A stretch of 64,000 nucleotides of DNA from a bacterium (lineage in GTDB: Bacteria > Krumholzibacteriota > Krumholzibacteriia > LZORAL124-64-63). Shown here piece after piece: positions 51,365-58,502 of this stretch. The notes beneath the pieces were generated by a model, which was given only the letters and a program-made list of their open reading frames with translations, made no database searches and was not told the origin of the DNA. Each line of letters starts with the position of its first letter. Positions within the stretch are counted from its first letter, which is position 1. Made by a program: the position numbers and the translations under genes. The stretch lies in contig JADJQR010000001.1 in the NCBI GenBank assembly GCA_016712675.1, positions 3,472,001-3,536,000 of the forward strand, in the 5' to 3' direction.

Positions 51365-52738
51365 ATGGCCGACGGGAAGAAGAAGGTCACGAAGAAAAAG
51401 GCCGCCGGTGCAGCCGGTGCAGCCGGCGCGGCCTCCGACCAGGGCGAGCTGGGCTTCGGCCGCCCGCAACCGCCGCGTGCGGCTCGGACGGCCGCGCCCG
51501 ACGCCGCCGCGGGCGACGACGACGACGGCGCCGGCGAGGCGCTGGCCCCCCGCGGCGCGGGCGTGCCCGACGAGGACGGCGGCTCCCTTCCCGGCGCCGG
51601 CGGCCCGCCGCGCCGCGCCGGCAAGGCCGCCACCGGCAGCGAACGCAAGGCCTCGTTCAGCCCCGTTTCGCGCCGCATCCGCAGCGAGTCGGCCGTCATC
51701 AAGGACAAGATCCTGCTGGGCCAGAAGCCGATGATGAAGTTCCCGCTGCGCTCGCTGGCGAACGTCGACTACAACGCCAAGACCGGCTACTTCAAGCTCA
51801 AGGGCAAGCAGAAGGAACGCACGCTGACCGTCAACACGGTCAAGACCTTCGCCCAGACCCTCAAGATGATGGCCCTGTCGAAGGAACTCATCGAGACCGA
51901 CGACATCGCCACCAAGCGAGAGGCCTACTACGTCAGCAAGAACTGGGCGGAAGCGCGCTTCAAGGAACAGCCCGAGTCCGACACGGTGATGGAGGACGTC
52001 GAGGCCTTCTTCGCGGTCAACCGCGAGCAACTCGGCTTCGTCCCCGAGGAAAAGGGCGGCGACGTGGCCGGCCAGCTCGTGGTCATCGACCACGACCGCG
52101 ACTCCGGCGAGGAACTGCGCATCGACTGCACCCGCTTCGGCAGCGGCGCCTACTCCATCCCCATCTCGGTCGAGCACCTCAAGTTCGAGACCGACGCCAC
52201 CTTCATCCTCTGCATCGAGACCGCCGGCATGTTCCAGCGCCTGGTCAAGCACAACTACTGGAAGACGGCGCGCTGCATCCTGGTCTCCATGGGCGGCGTG
52301 CCCACGCGCGCCTGCCGCCGCTTCGTCCGCCGCCTGGCCGACAGCTTCGGCCTACCCGTCTACGTCTTCGTCGACGGCGACCCCTACGGCTTCTCGAACA
52401 TCTACCGCACCCTGAAGGTGGGCTCCGGCAACGCCGCCCACCTGAACGAGTACTTCTGCGTGCCCCAGGCGCACCTGCTGGGCATCACCCCGCAGGACAT
52501 CATCGACTACCAGCTGCCGACCCACCCCCTGAAGGACGTGGACGTCAAGCGCGCCAAGGACGCCCTAAAGAACGACCCCTTCATCCTCCACTACAAGCCG
52601 TGGCAGCAGGCCTTCGAGCAGATCATCCGCATGGGGGTCCGCGCCGAACAGCAGGCCCTGGCCAAGCACGGCCTGAACTACGTCATCGACGAGTATCTGC
52701 CGCGCAAGCTGGCGCACGTGGACAGGTTCCTACCCTGA
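51365..52738 (+). CDS. top6A: DNA topoisomerase VI subunit A (Spo11-like)
   Basis: A 457-residue catalytic subunit that cleaves DNA through a tyrosine. An N-terminal low-complexity, Lys- and Ala-rich tail of about 95 residues precedes the family core. The 5Y-CAP region TKREAYYVSK (183-192) holds the likely nucleophile Tyr189 by comparison with the F-Y/Y-Y end of Spo11 motifs. The TOPRIM domain shows Glu285 in ILCIETAGMF and Asp337/Asp339 in VFVDGDPYG. All catalytic residues are present, so the enzyme should be active with subunit B 39 bases upstream. The basic N-terminal extension is longer than in archaeal proteins and may aid DNA binding. Confidence 0.92.
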   Translation: MADGKKKVTKKKAAGAAGAAGAASDQGELGFGRPQPPRAARTAAPDAAAGDDDDGAGEALAPRGAGVPDEDGGSLPGAGGPPRRAGKAATGSERKASFSPVSRRIRSESAVIKDKILLGQKPMMKFPLRSLANVDYNAKTGYFKLKGKQKERTLTVNTVKTFAQTLKMMALSKELIETDDIATKREAYYVSKNWAEARFKEQPESDTVMEDVEAFFAVNREQLGFVPEEKGGDVAGQLVVIDHDRDSGEELRIDCTRFGSGAYSIPISVEHLKFETDATFILCIETAGMFQRLVKHNYWKTARCILVSMGGVPTRACRRFVRRLADSFGLPVYVFVDGDPYGFSNIYRTLKVGSGNAAHLNEYFCVPQAHLLGITPQDIIDYQLPTHPLKDVDVKRAKDALKNDPFILHYKPWQQAFEQIIRMGVRAEQQALAKHGLNYVIDEYLPRKLAHVDRFLP

Positions 52739-52920
52739 CGCGGGTGCGGGGGTGCGCTTGCGGTGATGCGGGCGCGGTGGTGCGCTCGCGGCCGCGGCTC
52801 TTTCTTGCCTCTGAGAAATCGTCGTCAGGTGACAGTTCGGCCGTGCGGTGACGCCGGACGGTGACGGACCAGCCGGTGTTACCGGCGCGGGCTCTCTTGT
52901 CACATGTGCATTTTTCCGAG

Positions 52921-52938
52921 TGGTTGACGGGTCAACCA
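52921..52938. repeat. Palindromic repeat R1
   Basis: TGGTTGACGGGTCAACCA, one mismatch at the centre from the perfect palindrome. Centre 52929.5. The unit from R1 to R2 is 55 bases. Confidence 0.85.
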
Positions 52939-52975
52939 ATGGGTGCCGGCCCCCGCGCGCTCTTCTTGGCGTGGG

Positions 52976-52993
52976 TGGTTGACGGGTCAACTA
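52976..52993. repeat. Palindromic repeat R2
   Basis: TGGTTGACGGGTCAACTA. Centre 52984.5, 55 bases from R1 and 55 from R3. Confidence 0.85.
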
Positions 52994-53030
52994 GCGGGCG
53001 TCGGCCGTCGCGCGCATTCGCTCGCGCCGG

Positions 53031-53048
53031 TGGTTGACCGGTCAATGG
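53031..53048. repeat. Palindromic repeat R3
   Basis: TGGTTGACCGGTCAATGG, right arm decayed. Centre 53039.5, then 67 bases to R4. Confidence 0.8.
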
Positions 53049-53097
53049 TGCCGCCCTGCCCGGCGGCCCTGCTCTTGCATGATTCGCCGTTCCCCAA

Positions 53098-53115
53098 CCG
53101 TTGACCGGTCAACCG
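53098..53115. repeat. Palindromic repeat R4
   Basis: CCGTTGACCGGTCAACCG, with a 14-base perfect core. Centre 53106.5, about 50 bases before the MarR start codon. Confidence 0.85.
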
Positions 53116-53156
53116 ATCGGCCTGCGCGCACTGCGCGCGCGCCGCCAGGAGGAACC

Positions 53157-53720
53157 ATGCGCAGAGCCCGCCACCACTCGACCACACGACCGCACACGCT
53201 GGGCGAGCATCTGCTTCATCTGGCCCGCAGGTACGCGGCAGAGGAGGCGCACGAACTGGACGATCTCGCGATCGGGCCTGCACAGCACGCGCTTCTGGAC
53301 CTTGTCGTTGCCCAGCCAGGGATCTCAATGGCGTTTGCAGCGCGCTACCTGGATGTCGACAAGGCCGCCTTGTCACGAACCGCGCGCCGCCTGGTGCGCA
53401 ACGGGCTACTGTTGAAGAACCGTAGCAGGTCCGACGCGCGGGTCCGGGAGCTCCACGCCACATCGACCGGCAGGGCGGTCCGCTGGGCGGCCAGCCCCGG
53501 CAACGCGACGGCAGACGCCCGAATGATGGTAGGCTTCAGCAAACAGGAGCTCAGTCAGCTGCGCTTGTTCCTGACACGCCTGGAAGCGAACCTGGACATC
53601 ACGATGGAGGAGTTCTGCCGCCGCGGCATGGTAAGCGGCATTGGCCGGCCGGGGCTCATGGTTGACCGGTCAACCGATCCGGCGCCGACAATGCCTGATC
53701 GCCGCCCGCCGGATCGTTGA
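53157..53720 (+). CDS. MarR-family winged-helix regulator bracketed by palindromes
   Basis: A 187-residue MarR-type regulator. The winged helix runs through LDDLAIGPAQHALLDLVVAQ, SMAFAARYLDVDKAALSRTA (recognition helix), RRLVRNGLLLKNRSRSDARVRELH and TSTGRAV, then a C-terminal dimerisation helix region ending near TMEEFCRRG. The ATG at 53157 has AGGAGG four bases upstream. The last 20 or so residues (VDRSTDP and on) are encoded by repeat copies R5 and R6, and the TGA stop itself lies inside R6. The gene is flanked by R1-R4 upstream and R5-R6 at its 3' end, so it may bind these palindromes and regulate itself, or it may be the cargo of a palindrome-bounded cassette. No ligand is predicted. Confidence 0.82.
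   Translation: MRRARHHSTTRPHTLGEHLLHLARRYAAEEAHELDDLAIGPAQHALLDLVVAQPGISMAFAARYLDVDKAALSRTARRLVRNGLLLKNRSRSDARVRELHATSTGRAVRWAASPGNATADARMMVGFSKQELSQLRLFLTRLEANLDITMEEFCRRGMVSGIGRPGLMVDRSTDPAPTMPDRRPPDR
53659..53676. repeat. Palindromic repeat R5, within the MarR gene
   Basis: TGGTTGACCGGTCAACCG inside the coding region of the regulator. Centre 53667.5, 55 bases before R6. Confidence 0.85.
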
Positions 53721-53731
53721 CCGGTCAACCT
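53714..53731. repeat. Palindromic repeat R6, supplies the MarR stop
   Basis: TCGTTGACCGGTCAACCT. Its GTTGACC holds the TGA at 53718-53720 that ends the regulator gene. Centre 53722.5. Confidence 0.85.
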
Positions 53732-53795
53732 TCCGCAAGAAGAGCACTGTGTGCAGAGAGGGCGCCCGGCGCCCAAACAGCACCCCCACCCCCGG

Positions 53796-54515
53796 CTACC
53801 GCCAGAGCGACTTGACGCCACCCCAGGTCGAGCCTTCCTCGCTCACCGGCGCGCTGCAACACGTCACGTCGGCGCGCATGATGTTCTTGCCCCACCAGCC
53901 GAAGTCGCCCACCAGATCGGCCCAACCGCCCCCACTGTTGTAGTAGCTGATACCCGTCTGCGGGTCGTTGTCCTCCAGGGCGGACGGCCACCAGGTGAAG
54001 CCGTATGGCAGGTGGAAGGTGATGAAGTAGGGCTCGGTCGTGGCCGCGCACGCACAGCCGTCGTTCATGTCGACGTAGATCTCGTACAGGCCGGCGGCAT
54101 TGGCTGTGATCGACCACGTGGGCGAGGTGCAGTAGTCCGCGCCTGGGACGTACGCGCCGCGTTGGTCATCCCAGACGGCTTCGGCCAGGCCAGCGTAGGC
54201 GTCGAAGGTGACGGGCACGTCCTCGGGCCCGAACTGCATCATCATGGTGACGCGGTCGAGCTTGAAGCCGGCGCCGCACGAGCAGCCCTCGGTGTTCGGG
54301 TTGACCAGGTAGGCATAGGTCTCGCCACCCATGATCCAGTTGCCGTAGGTCCAGTACGGATCGTTGGGATTGCCGACTTCGCAGCCGACCTGCGGGTCCG
54401 GCGACATCGGCAGCTGTGTCGATTCGAAGCGGATCTGGCTGCGCACCTGGTCGTCGGCCAGGCTCGCGCCCGCCAGAAGGGTCAGGATGGCGATCATCGA
54501 GAGCGCACGTATCAT
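53796..54515 (-). CDS. Secreted Cys-containing protein with a GGVKSLWR tail
   Basis: A 239-residue exported protein. Signal peptide MIRALSMIAILTLLAGASLA, then a beta-rich body of unknown type with several Cys in CSCGAG, CACAAT and TCC settings, and Trp/Tyr-rich stretches (WTYGNWIMGG, GFTWWPSA). The last eight residues, GGVKSLWR, match the tail of two other secreted proteins here. I recognise no domain. There are 65 bases between its stop and repeat R6. The start ATG 54515 has GGAGGAC nearby. A structural or coat role is as plausible as an enzymatic one. Confidence 0.68.
   Translation of the reverse strand: MIRALSMIAILTLLAGASLADDQVRSQIRFESTQLPMSPDPQVGCEVGNPNDPYWTYGNWIMGGETYAYLVNPNTEGCSCGAGFKLDRVTMMMQFGPEDVPVTFDAYAGLAEAVWDDQRGAYVPGADYCTSPTWSITANAAGLYEIYVDMNDGCACAATTEPYFITFHLPYGFTWWPSALEDNDPQTGISYYNSGGGWADLVGDFGWWGKNIMRADVTCCSAPVSEEGSTWGGVKSLWR
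53799..53822 (-). other. C-terminal motif GGVKSLWR (copy 2)
   Basis: The last eight codons before the stop of the secreted protein at 53796-54515. See the entry at 45843-45866 for the pattern. Confidence 0.6.
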
Positions 54516-54704
54516 CGGAAGTCCTCCGCGCTGGATGGGTTGGGTGTGATGACCCGGGCATTTTAGACGATGGAAATCCGGAATTCAATCCAAAGATCAA
54601 ATTGTCACGAAGCCGCGATCATCTAGCGGGCGCGGCGGCGCTGGAAACCGACGCGCCGTGCGTTGTCGTGCCTGCGTTGGTTCTTCCGAAAGGTGCCGCC
54701 GTCC

Positions 54705-55460
54705 ATGCAACCGATCGTTCTGTTGAGCAACGACGCCGAAGCCCGACGGGAGTTGCTGGAAGCCCTCGACCACGCGGGATGCGCCGTCGTGGCGGCGCAA
54801 CGGTGCCCACCCGCGACGGCGCCCCTGCCGGCGTCGCTGCTCGGCGGCGACGCCATGGTGGTGCTGGATCTGGGCCGCGAACCCGCCGACAGCCTGGACT
54901 GGTGCCGCAACGCGCGGCGCGCGCTGCCGGGTCTGCTCGTCTGTGCGGTCACGCGCCGGCCGCGTGAAGCGATGGAGACGGCCACCCGGGAGCCTCCCAC
55001 CCTCGAGGCGGCGGCCGTGGAGGCCGCGGCGCGGGCGGTGGCGGCGCTGGAGGTGACCGCGCTGGAACAGGGAGCGGTCGCGGTCGTCCTCTGGCCGAAC
55101 GATCCGCGGCGCCTCGCGGCGCAGTTGCGCGCGCTGCAGCGTCCGGCGTGCGCGGAAGGTGCTGCCGGTGACTTGGCGCTCGACGCGGATCACTGCTGCG
55201 TCGTCGTCGATGGCCGCCGGTTGCCGCTGTCCGACGGAGAGTTCGAGTTGCTCCGCGAACTGCATCGCCACCGAGGCCAGGTCGTCACGCGCGATGCGCT
55301 CTCGCTTGCGCTGCTCGGACGACCCTGTCTGGCCGGGGACCGCTCGCTGGACCTGCGCGTGGCGCGCTTGCGACGGAAGCTGGGCGACAGCGTACGCACG
55401 CCCCGCTACATCCGTTCCGTACGTGGCGAAGGCTACCTGCTGCTGGCGCCAGGCAGCTGA
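54705..55460 (+). CDS. Atypical OmpR/PhoB-type response regulator
   Basis: A 251-residue protein with an N-terminal receiver-like domain and a C-terminal winged helix of the Trans_reg_C type (LPLSDGEFELLRELHRHRG, RSLDLRVARLRRKLGDSV, RYIRSVRGEGYLLLAPG). In the receiver the phospho-Asp candidate is Asp55 in MVVLDLG, but the paired acidic residues near the N-terminus read LLSNDAE, giving a single acid. An Ala/Glu-rich segment of about 30 residues at about 85-118 interrupts the fold before WPNDPRRLAAQLRAL. Phosphorylation may be weak or absent. ATG 54705 is chosen; GTG 54693 is an alternative. No kinase is adjacent. Confidence 0.72.
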   Translation: MQPIVLLSNDAEARRELLEALDHAGCAVVAAQRCPPATAPLPASLLGGDAMVVLDLGREPADSLDWCRNARRALPGLLVCAVTRRPREAMETATREPPTLEAAAVEAAARAVAALEVTALEQGAVAVVLWPNDPRRLAAQLRALQRPACAEGAAGDLALDADHCCVVVDGRRLPLSDGEFELLRELHRHRGQVVTRDALSLALLGRPCLAGDRSLDLRVARLRRKLGDSVRTPRYIRSVRGEGYLLLAPGS

Positions 55461-55580
55461 TACCGAACGTTACCCCCCGCGGAACACCGCTTGCTGCCCC
55501 ATGGGCGCCGGGGCGCGCCCGCCGTCCGCGCCGCGGCGTGCGCCCCGGGCGCACAACCCGACGGCACGAAAGGGGAGCTC

Positions 55581-55991
55581 ATGATCTCTTCCATTGGCAG
55601 CTCGCAGTCGACCGCGATCCGGCAATCCATGTCGGCGTTGTCGAACCGGCCCGCACCGCCGGATCCGCAGGAGATGTTCACCCGCCTCGATGCCGACAGC
55701 GATGGCAAGGTCACCCTGGACGAGATGCAGGCCCTGCCGTCGCCGCGCGCGGCCGCCGGCCTGGCCGACACCCAAGGACAGACCGAGCCCTCGACCGAGG
55801 ATCTGTTCGCGGAGTTCGACAGCGATGGTGACGGTGTCGTCTCGTTCGCGGAGTTCGAGGCGCGCCGGCCGCCGGAGCCGCTGCAGGGACCGCCGCCGCA
55901 GATGGCGACCGGAGGCAGCCTCGACCTGGCGTCCCTCTTCGGCGCCTACGACGACGAGGCGACCGGCAGCCTGGCGTCCCTGCTCGCCTGA
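55581..55991 (+). CDS. EF-hand calcium-binding protein
   Basis: A 136-residue small acidic protein with two EF-hand loops: DADSDGKVTLDE (about residues 37-48) and DSDGDGVVSFAE (about 80-91), both with ligands at 1, 3, 5 and 12. The first 30 residues are Ser-rich without a signal peptide. A Pro-rich linker and a short tail SLASLLA follow. The ATG at 55581 has AGGGGAG upstream. The gene follows the response regulator by 120 bases and ends before a strong hairpin at 56018-56043. Calcium signalling or a surface calcium buffer is possible; no partner is known. Confidence 0.78.
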   Translation: MISSIGSSQSTAIRQSMSALSNRPAPPDPQEMFTRLDADSDGKVTLDEMQALPSPRAAAGLADTQGQTEPSTEDLFAEFDSDGDGVVSFAEFEARRPPEPLQGPPPQMATGGSLDLASLFGAYDDEATGSLASLLA

Positions 55992-56017
55992 GTAGTGGCG
56001 GACTTCGCGACGGGATC

Positions 56018-56049
56018 GGGCGGGCGGCGCCGGCCGCCCGCCCAGCTTT
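56018..56049 (+). terminator. Rho-independent terminator of the EF-hand gene
   Basis: GGGCGGGCGGC (56018-56028) pairs perfectly with GCCGCCCGCCC (56033-56043) across a four-base loop, followed by AGCTTTG. It starts 27 bases after the stop at 55991. Confidence 0.65.
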
Positions 56050-56139
56050 GGGCGTGCGCACCGGCCGGCAGCGGTGTACCTTTCGCTGCGCACAGCGTCG
56101 TTCAGCCGCCCTCCCCGCCAGCCGAAGGAACCTGCCGCC

Positions 56140-56799
56140 ATGCGTGTCATCCTGGTCGTCGCACGCCGTCACCTGTTCCCGGGCCTCAGCCCGCAGGGCT
56201 TCCTGCCGCCCGGCGCCGTCGACCTCGAGTCCGTGGCCGGCCACCTGTTCTTCGCCGAACGCGACTACATGGAGCAGTGCTCGCACTACAAGCAGGTAAT
56301 CCCCTACCTCGTGCTCACGCGCGGACAGGGCCCCGACGCGCGCGTCCTGTGCTACCAGAGGCGCAGCAAGCACACCGAGGCGCGCCTGGGCGGCCTGTGG
56401 TCGCTGGGTTTCGGCGGACATATCGAGCCCGAGGACAGCGTGGCGGGCGCGCGGCGCACGGCCTCCCTGCTCGAGGCCACCGCTCTGCGCGAGATGGAGG
56501 AAGAGACCGGGCTGCAGCCGGGAGCACAAGCCCTGCGGCTGGCCGGGTTCATCAACTCGGACGCGCAGGACGTCTCGAGCGTGCACTTCGGCGTGGTGTA
56601 TCGCGTGACGCTCGATGCCTTATCTGGCACCGACGACGACCTGGTCCGCCTGGTCAGCGCCCAGGCGGAGCCGCACCAGGCGCGGTGGATCCCCGCGCGG
56701 GACCTGTGCGGACTGCTGGGTGAAGGCGGCGGCCCCGACGGCGGTTCCTTCGAGGACTGGTCGCGGATCGCGGCCCGAGGGCTTTTCGGCGAGACCTGA
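56140..56799 (+). CDS. Nudix hydrolase-fold protein
   Basis: A 219-residue Nudix protein. The Nudix box is split: GGHIEPEDSVAG is followed by an insertion before LREMEEETGLQPG, which carries the REx2EExGU core. This longer spacing is a subgroup feature rather than damage, because all glutamates are present. The start MRVILVVARRHLFPGLSPQG and YLVLTRGQGPDARVLCYQRRSK resemble predicted Nudix phosphoesterases. It hydrolyses an unknown nucleoside diphosphate derivative. ATG 56140 has AAGGA ten bases upstream. A longer frame from 56074 begins inside the upstream terminator region. Confidence 0.85.
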   Translation: MRVILVVARRHLFPGLSPQGFLPPGAVDLESVAGHLFFAERDYMEQCSHYKQVIPYLVLTRGQGPDARVLCYQRRSKHTEARLGGLWSLGFGGHIEPEDSVAGARRTASLLEATALREMEEETGLQPGAQALRLAGFINSDAQDVSSVHFGVVYRVTLDALSGTDDDLVRLVSAQAEPHQARWIPARDLCGLLGEGGGPDGGSFEDWSRIAARGLFGET

Positions 56800-56836
56800 C
56801 CAACGCGGTATTGTTCAAAATCGCTCACAATCCTCA

Positions 56837-56865
56837 TTGAGAATTGACATCACGGGTACTAGTCT
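56837..56865 (+). promoter_or_regulatory. Predicted promoter for the small secreted protein
   Basis: TTGAGA (56837-56842), 17-base spacer, TAGTCT (56860-56865). Leader of about 130 bases to the ATG at 57004. The TTGAGA -35 is shared with the promoter at 59543. Confidence 0.4.
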
Positions 56866-57003
56866 CGGGGGCGGCGTGCAGCGCTCGGCCGGCACCGCAC
56901 GCCACTCGCCACCGACCGGTCAGACTGTTGATCTTCCGCGCGGGATTTCAACAGCCCGGCCGACTCGCCCCGGCCCAGGTCCCACGATTCGGAGGATCGC
57001 AAG

Positions 57004-57585
57004 ATGAAGAAGTTCCTAACGCTGCTGCTCGTCGCCCTGGTCGCTTCCACCGCATTCGCCGCCGTCGATGACGGCGCGGACTCGTTCGGCGTGTATTTCG
57101 ACACGCTCGGCAACGTCAATGACATCGATGGCCAGCCCGTCTTCGCGCCGTTCCCGGTCTACCTGCTGCTCATGAATCCCGTCAGCGCGACCAATGGCTT
57201 CGAGTGCACGGTCACTCCGTCGGGTGCCCCGCACTTCATCCTCTCGACGACCCTTGGCGGCACCGGCGCCATCGACGTCGACGCGTCGCCGAACGGCTTC
57301 GCCGTGGGCGCGGCCGCGGACTACCCGAACGTGGGCGGCGCCATGCTGCTGGTCACCTGGTCGTTCATGCTGCAGGCCAACACGCCGCTGGAGTTCCGCA
57401 TCACGAAGGCCTCGATCCCGTCGATGACCGGCAACCTGCCCGTGGTGACTGGCGACGGCGCCCTGCGCCGCTGCGGCGTCGCCTCCGGTTCGGTGACCGC
57501 GCCCGTGGCGTACGTCAACAGCCCGAACGAGCCGATCGCGACCGAGACCAGCAGCTTCGGCAACGTCAAGAGCCTGTTCCGCTAG
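57004..57585 (+). CDS. Small secreted protein with a GNVKSLFR tail
   Basis: A 193-residue exported protein. The signal peptide MKKFLTLLLVALVASTAFA is textbook. The body is a single beta-rich domain (FGVYFDTLGNVND, VYLLLMNPVSATNGFECTV, FRITKASIPSMTG) that resembles extracellular beta-sandwich repeats but has no known motif. It ends in SSFGNVKSLFR, the same tail pattern as two other secreted proteins. GGAGG lies about six bases before the ATG. A perfect rho-independent hairpin follows at 57635. The product is probably made from its own promoter as a monocistronic message. Function unknown. Confidence 0.75.
   Translation: MKKFLTLLLVALVASTAFAAVDDGADSFGVYFDTLGNVNDIDGQPVFAPFPVYLLLMNPVSATNGFECTVTPSGAPHFILSTTLGGTGAIDVDASPNGFAVGAAADYPNVGGAMLLVTWSFMLQANTPLEFRITKASIPSMTGNLPVVTGDGALRRCGVASGSVTAPVAYVNSPNEPIATETSSFGNVKSLFR
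57559..57582 (+). other. C-terminal motif GNVKSLFR (copy 3)
   Basis: The last eight codons before the stop of the secreted protein at 57004-57585. It matches the tails at 45843-45866 and 53822-53799. Confidence 0.6.
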
Positions 57586-57634
57586 ATCGTTCCTCTCGGC
57601 CACGCGTCCACGCGCTGGCTGCTGCGGAAGAGAA

Positions 57635-57667
57635 GGCCGCCCCCGGCAACGGGGGCGGCCGCTTTCT
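57635..57667. terminator. Strong bidirectional rho-independent terminator
   Basis: GGCCGCCCCCG (57635-57645) pairs perfectly with CGGGGGCGGCC (57650-57660) across GCAA, followed by GCTTTCT. It ends the gene at 57004 and may also end the convergent methyltransferase gene at 57696-58319. Confidence 0.75.
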
Positions 57668-57695
57668 ATCGGCCGGGCGATCCCTGCGCACGCCG

Positions 57696-58319
57696 TCAGG
57701 CACGCCGCCCGATCATCTCGATCACCATCGCCAGGCCGCGGTGCCCGGCGCCTTCGGCCAGCTCCACCTCGCGCTCAATGGCATGCTCCCACACCAAGCC
57801 CGGGAACTGGGTCTTCAGCTCGGCCAGGTCGTGCAGCCACTCCAGGCGCGGCGGGCCGCCGGACGGGCGCCCCAGCTGCGCCTTGCTGAACGAGTTGAGC
57901 AGCAGCAGGCCATCCGGCCGCAGGGAGGCCGCCGCGCGGGCGTGCATCGCCGCCGCGTCCGCCGGCTCCAGGTGCGCGAAGCACAGGGCAATGGCGTCCC
58001 AGGGCCGGCCGTGCCAGGGGTCCAGCGCCCAGTCGTCGGCCACCACGTCCGCGCAGCGGTAGTCCAGGGCCACGCCGCAGCGCGCCGCCAGATCCAGCGC
58101 CTTGCGGCGGCCGACGGCGCTGCTGTCGATCGCCAGCACGCGGTGGCCGAGCGATGCCGCGTGGACGGCGTTGCGACCCTCGCCCTCGGCCAGGCAGAGC
58201 AGCGTGCCGGGCGGCAAGGCAGGCAAGTGGGTGGCCAGGAAGGCGTTCGGCGCCTCGCCGTAGTAATAGCGCGGGTGGTCGTACCGCTGGTCCCAACGGT
58301 TGGCGGGCTGGTCGGACAT
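57696..58319 (-). CDS. Class I SAM-dependent methyltransferase (TehB-like)
   Basis: A 207-residue soluble methyltransferase. The start SDQPANRWDQRYDHPRYYYG and PNAFLATHLPALPPG match the TehB/thiopurine-type group. The SAM motif I is LCLAEGEGRNAVHAA, followed by LAIDSSAVG and YRCADVVADDW, and a later ALCFAHLEP. The glycine-rich motif is AEGEGRN rather than D-x-G-x-G. ATG 58319 has AAGGAG four bases upstream; the longer frame to 58382 lacks one. It is divergent from mdh. The substrate may be a small molecule such as tellurite or a thiol; this is not determined. Confidence 0.83.
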   Translation of the reverse strand: MSDQPANRWDQRYDHPRYYYGEAPNAFLATHLPALPPGTLLCLAEGEGRNAVHAASLGHRVLAIDSSAVGRRKALDLAARCGVALDYRCADVVADDWALDPWHGRPWDAIALCFAHLEPADAAAMHARAAASLRPDGLLLLNSFSKAQLGRPSGGPPRLEWLHDLAELKTQFPGLVWEHAIEREVELAEGAGHRGLAMVIEMIGRRA

Positions 58320-58502
58320 GGGGCTCCTTCGTGCGATGGCTCGTGCACGTGGTCGGCCCCGGGGGCCGGCCGCGCGAATCAACTGCGCAGTATCGAAAGC
58401 GCTGGAACTCCGCCAGGGCGGGTGTTAATCTGCCGACAACTCAGGCCGGGGCGGTCCTCAATCGTTCCCGCAGGCCCCTCACCTTGCAAGGAGTCGGCTG
58501 TC

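Larger units (their letters stand above)
52739..53156 (+). other. 418-base intergenic region with four palindromes
   Basis: It separates top6A from the MarR-type gene. The first 180 bases hold a repeated GGTGCGCT and a CGCGGCCGCG palindrome followed by a pyrimidine stretch, which might be a weak terminator of top6A. The rest is the array of palindromes at 52921-53115. An AGGAGG just before 53157 is the ribosome site of the regulator gene. Confidence 0.6.

Noticed and set aside
49454-52252. A 932-residue open frame on the minus strand across the topoisomerase VI genes
   Set aside because: It is the antisense of top6B and top6A, which have full catalytic motifs. The frame is long only because of GC-rich codon bias.
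52921-53115. CRISPR array reading of the palindrome repeats R1-R4
   Set aside because: The repeat is only 16-18 bases and palindromic, spacers are partly similar to one another, copies occur inside a gene, and there are no cas genes.
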